Shown here: positions 61,201-64,000 of the stretch, one piece after another
How positions within the stretch are numbered: position 1 is the stretch's first letter
Layout: every line of letters begins with the position of its first letter
Origin: PALSA-968 sp964387075
GTDB lineage: Bacteria; Bacteroidota; Bacteroidia; B-17B0; Aurantibacillaceae
DNA: 64,000 nt
Direction: 5' to 3'
NCBI GenBank assembly: GCA_964387075.1
Contig: CAYLVB010000001.1
Coordinates: forward strand, 310,001 to 374,000
Translations under genes and position numbers: made by a program
The notes under the pieces: model-generated
Seen by the model: only the letters and a program-made list of their open reading frames with translations
Told to the model about the DNA's origin: nothing
Databases searched by the model: none

Positions 61201-61342
61201 CCAGGTATTGGTCTACCAATTCCTGGTTGAGCTGTTGTTTTAAGAAGGATTGTACGATATTGCGACCGCTGTTGTTGACGCCATCCACACGTGCAATGAT
61301 GGCAAACAGCTGCATTAAGGCGCGAAGTATTCTTTCACTCAT
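58232..61342 (-). CDS. ABCG-like half transporter with TerB-like N-terminal domain
   Basis: 1036 residues. Residues 1-150 form a helical, TerB-like region (QLFAIIARVDGVNN). The ABC domain has GGSGAGKS (284-291, Walker A), SGGQRKR (391-397, signature) and VLFVDEP (410-416, Walker B). The permease half is of the ABCG/ABC2 type, with transmembrane helices around 630-830 (YMFMSIVVALFIGLTVSAEE, LIPFLIIPQLLLSGVMV) and a last one at the C-terminus; a long charged insertion lies between. NBD-before-TMD order is typical of ABCG exporters. Substrate unknown. It is upstream of the WG-repeat gene. Confidence 0.88.
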   Translation of the reverse strand: MSERILRALMQLFAIIARVDGVNNSGRNIVQSFLKQQLNQELVDQYLALFDEYLESHHSVSKKKDGSAKRTSLNSVKVLKICTEINKELEQNQKVIVLIRLLEFICSNFEISEQEYEFVSTVAETFNIPNDEFKNLKNFVEDKTDKYPDADHLLVINNNKDYSAQNTKYIYCDTFNAGVEAWVISIPSVGMYALKLTGAQELQLNGQTMSPEKVYIFTPGSSLRSTKVKPIYYSDVISKFLSDKSSSKVSFQSLNLEYKFPGGKLGLRNINISEESGKLIGIMGGSGAGKSTLLNVLNGIETPSGGAVLINGINIHTQKDRIEGVIGHVSQDDLLIEELTVYQNLFYNAKLCFGNFPDSKIGAMVMETLTDLGLEHTRDLKVGSPLEKTISGGQRKRLNIGLELIREPAVLFVDEPTSGLSSRDSENIMDLLKELSLKGKLVFVVIHQPSSEIFKMFDKLMILDVGGYPIYYGNPVDAVIYFKRLVNHVNSEESECISCGNVNPELIFNIIETKVVDEYGHQTGKRKISPPEWNAHYKEQIESKIEQISSHTEIPESTFKTPNRLKQFFIYTIRDVKSKLTNTQYLAINLLEAPVLAFILAYFVRYFNTDVDTTRGYVFRENENIPIYMFMSIVVALFIGLTVSAEEIIRDRKIQKRESFLNLSRSSYLISKICIMFALSAIQTVTFILVGNSVLEVKGMWVDYWLVLFTTSCFANMLGLNISSSFNTAVTIYILIPFLIIPQLLLSGVMVKFDKLNPILAKQGGVPVVGEMMTSRWAFEALAVNQFKANAYEKQFYKYDKAIAEAEYKKTYWAEKLTSKIAKIEKEMGDIKKKDDFEKDIALVRNEFMKESERHPKIKFEFMDKLFIDKASPQVLAAARSYLNDASTGKLTLKQYYINREKTARDKRGEIIAKLNATEEQKQAFIKLQEQYENESLNSFMKNENDLGEKCLEKDGKLIQRTNPIFLDPDDNLGRAHFYAPQKKFFGKYYQTFWFNLSVIWAMSIFMMITLYFDVLKKILDGLGNLVAMIMPKKPR

Positions 61343-61397
61343 AAGAGGGGGTTAAAAACAACCCGCAAGTTAAAGATAATTGTTAAAAAAAGAAATT

Positions 61398-61802
61398 TTA
61401 CTTCCCGCAGGCCAGGACGCTTTCTACCCATGCCATGGCCTCCTCCACCTCACTGAACAAACGGGTTGGGATAAGGGGTTTGTAGAGGTTAATGAAGTTA
61501 TTGGTGGCGATCCGCGATGCGGGATTGGTGGCCACAATGGCGCGGGCCACATAGTGGTGCGCTTCTGTGTTCAGCTGGCTGCCCATGAAACGAAGCGCGT
61601 CTGTAGTAAAAAGGTACTTATCGCCCACATTATGCACGGCGGCGCTGGGCTTATCATTCGTTAATTTATGGATCGTTGCCACCACCTGGATGCCCTTTTC
61701 AACATTAAGAGGCTCCTCATTGAGATAATTAATAAGCACCACATTATCCTTTAAGAGGGATAACTCAGCAAAAGAAAGGGTTATTTTCTCAAGGACCAGC
61801 AT
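61398..61802 (-). CDS. STAS/SpoIIAA-like protein
   Basis: 134 residues, soluble. It has alternating strands and helices (VVLINYLNEEPLNVEKGIQV, AVHNVGDKYLFTTDALRFM, VEEAMAWVESVL) resembling STAS-like (SpoIIAA-type) domains of Bacteroidota. Cysteine near the C-terminus. No partner kinase nearby; sits between the ABC transporter and the TonB-dependent receptor. Fold by eye, function unknown. Confidence 0.6.
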   Translation of the reverse strand: MLVLEKITLSFAELSLLKDNVVLINYLNEEPLNVEKGIQVVATIHKLTNDKPSAAVHNVGDKYLFTTDALRFMGSQLNTEAHHYVARAIVATNPASRIATNNFINLYKPLIPTRLFSEVEEAMAWVESVLACGK

Positions 61803-61851
61803 TAAATTAGGCTTTGTTCGTCGGATAAAATTAACAACTTATCCTGAATAA

Positions 61852-64000
61852 TCAAAATTTAATCTGAAATTTCAGGTTGATCTGGCGGTTGGTGAGGTAA
61901 TTCGGTATAGCGTATTGCCGATTGGTAACATCCTTGATCCAGGTATAGGATACCGTGTTATTTATCCCCAAAAGGTTCCACACTTCCAGGCTCAACCAGG
62001 CCGCCTTGATGAAGTGCAGTTTGTGGCCATCCGGCAACGGTTTATCCTCCTTTATGAACTCATAAGAGAAACCAATATCAACCCGCTTGTAGGAGGGATA
62101 CCGGAACTTATCATTCATCTGGTATTTCTTGTGATTGGGTGGCGTAACGGGCAGGCCGCTGCCATAAATAAGGCTCAGGTACATCTTGCACTTGGGTAAC
62201 TTGGGCAGGTAATCCTGGAAGAACATATTGAATGTAACTAATTGGTCTGTAGGTCTTGGAACATATCCCGTTGAAGTGTTAAGTGAGCTATCGGCCAGCT
62301 TGGTAACGCTTACTCCGGGTGTCCAGGCATCCCCCGCTGTATCCGTGTAGGTGTAATAGGTCATATCGATCTTTTCGCGGGTCTGCATCACGCTCATGCT
62401 GATCCACGACTCGGTATTCTTGATGAACTCGCCGTTCAGACGCAGATCAACGCCCGTGGCGTAACCCTGCGAATTATTCGTGGCAAAATAACGGATGCGC
62501 ACATTATCGATGTCGTAAGGCACCAGGTTGTTCATTTGCTTGAAGTAAAGCGCGTTCATGAACTTGAAGGAACGCTTCCACATTTTAAAGTTAAGGTCGC
62601 TGGAAAGCACGTAGTGTATAGACTGCTGCGCTTTGATATTTGGATTGACCTTCCCGAAAAAATCGCGCATCTCGCGATAGAAAGGCACCTGGTAATAGTA
62701 CCCATACGAAGCCCGAAACACCCAATCACGCTTCCAATTGGGATCGTATGCAATGGTCACACGCGGACTCACCACGTTCTGCCCGTTAAAGGTCCAGTAA
62801 TTGCTTCTCACGCCACCGGTGAAAGTGAGGAGCGAAGTATCTTTTAACTGTTTGCTAACCGCATACTCGGCATAAGCCATGGCGCGGCTTGAATTCACGG
62901 TGTTCTTCTGTTTCACCACGTACGGAAGATCAACCAAAGCGGTGTTTGCCTGTGGGATGCTGTAGCCTGCCGAATCGGTGTAGTTCCACTCGTTCAACCG
63001 ATCGTAGATCATTTCCTGCTGCCCGCGCACGCCCCACATGAATTCCTGCCTCCGTTTCATGAAACGGCCTTTATGTTCCAGGTTCACAATGGTAGCGTCG
63101 AGATAATTCCTTCCGTGGTTGATATAAGTTCCTATACCTCGATTGAAAGCCACGTTACCAAAGCCGCTGCTTCCAAAATCGGTGTTCAGCTCGTCAATAT
63201 AATACTGTCCCTGCAGCGTAAAAGTTTCATCCTCCAGGTCGCGGTAAACCGAAGCGATCAATTTCAAACGCAGGCTGTCCTTAGGTTTAAAGGTTGCCGA
63301 AACCGCCCCAAAATAAGTGTTGTACTTACTCACCTCTTGCCCATCAAAATAAACTTTGAGCTGCAGCGCCTGGTTAAATGTACCGAAAGTGGTGGTTCTA
63401 TCATGAGGCGTTACCAGGTATTTATTGCCGCTGACGTTGGTCAGTACCTCGAGGTTAAATTTGGGTGAGAACTCAAAATTAAAAAGACTCTGGATGTCGT
63501 AAAAACTGGGTTTATACTCGCCTTTGGTATCAAGTGTTTTCAAAAGATACTGCGTGCTGCGGTAACGCCCTCCTATCGACCAGCTGAAAAGCCGGTTTCC
63601 GGAAATGCCCTGCGTATGCAAACTGCCTCCCAACAAACCTCCGCTTATCGTGGTACTGAAATCGCGCGGCTTGCGGTACTGTACGTCCAATACCGATGAC
63701 ATCTTATCACCGTATTTCGCTTCAAATCCTCCGGATGAGAAATTGATACTCGAGATCATGTCGGGGTTTGGAAAGCTCAGGCCTTCCTGTTGGCCGCTGC
63801 GCACTAAAAAGGGACGAAACACCTCGATGTCGTTCACGTACATAAGGTTCTCATCGTAATTACCTCCGCGCACCGAATAACTGCTGCTTAATTCGTTGCT
63901 GCTTTGCACACCCAGGCCCTGCGCCAAAAGAAGTTTACTTATATCGGGGTTTGGCCCTGCAAGCTTGAAGTAATCCTTAGGCTGGATCTTTATCACGTCG
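61852..64000 (-). CDS. TonB-dependent receptor, C-terminal part, truncated by the window edge
   Basis: At least 716 residues up to the window end; the N-terminus (signal peptide, carboxypeptidase-like domain) lies beyond 64000. The visible start is the plug domain: SNELSSSYSVRGGNYDENLM, YVNDIEVFRPFLV, FSSGGFEAKYGDKMSSVLDV. The rest is a beta-barrel of many amphipathic strands ending YLTNRQINLKFQIKF, with final Phe as in outer membrane barrels. Such receptors import siderophores, glycans or other ligands using TonB; no SusD partner is visible in the window, so ligand is unknown. Confidence 0.92.
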   Translation of the reverse strand, partial: DVIKIQPKDYFKLAGPNPDISKLLLAQGLGVQSSNELSSSYSVRGGNYDENLMYVNDIEVFRPFLVRSGQQEGLSFPNPDMISSINFSSGGFEAKYGDKMSSVLDVQYRKPRDFSTTISGGLLGGSLHTQGISGNRLFSWSIGGRYRSTQYLLKTLDTKGEYKPSFYDIQSLFNFEFSPKFNLEVLTNVSGNKYLVTPHDRTTTFGTFNQALQLKVYFDGQEVSKYNTYFGAVSATFKPKDSLRLKLIASVYRDLEDETFTLQGQYYIDELNTDFGSSGFGNVAFNRGIGTYINHGRNYLDATIVNLEHKGRFMKRRQEFMWGVRGQQEMIYDRLNEWNYTDSAGYSIPQANTALVDLPYVVKQKNTVNSSRAMAYAEYAVSKQLKDTSLLTFTGGVRSNYWTFNGQNVVSPRVTIAYDPNWKRDWVFRASYGYYYQVPFYREMRDFFGKVNPNIKAQQSIHYVLSSDLNFKMWKRSFKFMNALYFKQMNNLVPYDIDNVRIRYFATNNSQGYATGVDLRLNGEFIKNTESWISMSVMQTREKIDMTYYTYTDTAGDAWTPGVSVTKLADSSLNTSTGYVPRPTDQLVTFNMFFQDYLPKLPKCKMYLSLIYGSGLPVTPPNHKKYQMNDKFRYPSYKRVDIGFSYEFIKEDKPLPDGHKLHFIKAAWLSLEVWNLLGINNTVSYTWIKDVTNRQYAIPNYLTNRQINLKFQIKF

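Overview
The window comes from a member of the Bacteroidota, probably from the Cytophagia/Sphingobacteriia/Chitinophagia side of the phylum. The reasons are: C-terminal domains of the type IX secretion (T9SS) kind on two large secreted proteins; a TonB-dependent receptor of the plug-plus-barrel type; promoters of the Bacteroidota form (TTTG, 18-20 bp, TAnnTTTG) and weak Shine-Dalgarno sequences; YD-repeat proteins of the Bacteroidota kind; WG-repeat and MORN proteins.

Layout. (1) 1-6.55 kb is accessory DNA: a truncated gene, a zinc-finger-like small protein, two excisionase-like HTH proteins, a secreted HtrA-TPR protease with a small secreted partner, and a gene-poor 1.5 kb stretch. The stretch holds an AT-rich 22-mer repeat family (also present as a perfect 50-bp palindrome at 1541) and a 127-bp tandem repeat. 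(2) 6.55-10.54 kb is one 1327-residue T9SS cargo protein. (3) 10.79-33.36 kb is a tightly packed minus-strand series: a small Ig-like secreted protein, a 1443-residue repeat adhesin-like protein, a membrane-anchored Skp/OmpH-like protein, a small membrane protein, a 2447-residue YD-type partner protein, a LolA-like secreted protein, a 2654-residue RHS protein with a papain-like C-terminal domain, and a likely immunity protein. (4) 33.69-45.23 kb is a minus-strand operon of about 13 genes for a type II secretion / type IV pilus-like machine (GspC, D, E, F, G, I, J, K, L, M equivalents and a minimal prepilin peptidase), plus a MORN protein and an FN3-like lipoprotein. (5) 45.4-49.4 kb is again accessory: hypothetical genes, a 22-nt 3' fragment of tRNA-Asp with a terminator (a likely integration scar), a DDE transposase, and a Fic protein facing a 52-residue putative antitoxin. 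(6) 49.4-64 kb is mostly core: anmK, a dihaem cytochrome lipoprotein, yidD, a parallel beta-helix T9SS protein, a WG-repeat protein, an ABCG-like ABC transporter, a STAS-like protein, and the C-terminal part of a TonB-dependent receptor.

How it may work together. The giant YD/RHS series and the secretion/pilus operon lie back to back on one strand, separated by only 325 bp. A testable inference is that the machine, or T9SS, handles export of these very large envelope proteins, with the Skp-like protein as a dedicated periplasmic chaperone and the last small gene as immunity against the RHS tip toxin. The best candidates for something undescribed are this combined locus, the convergent Fic / small S-x-x-x-E-G protein pair, and the 22-mer repeat clusters.
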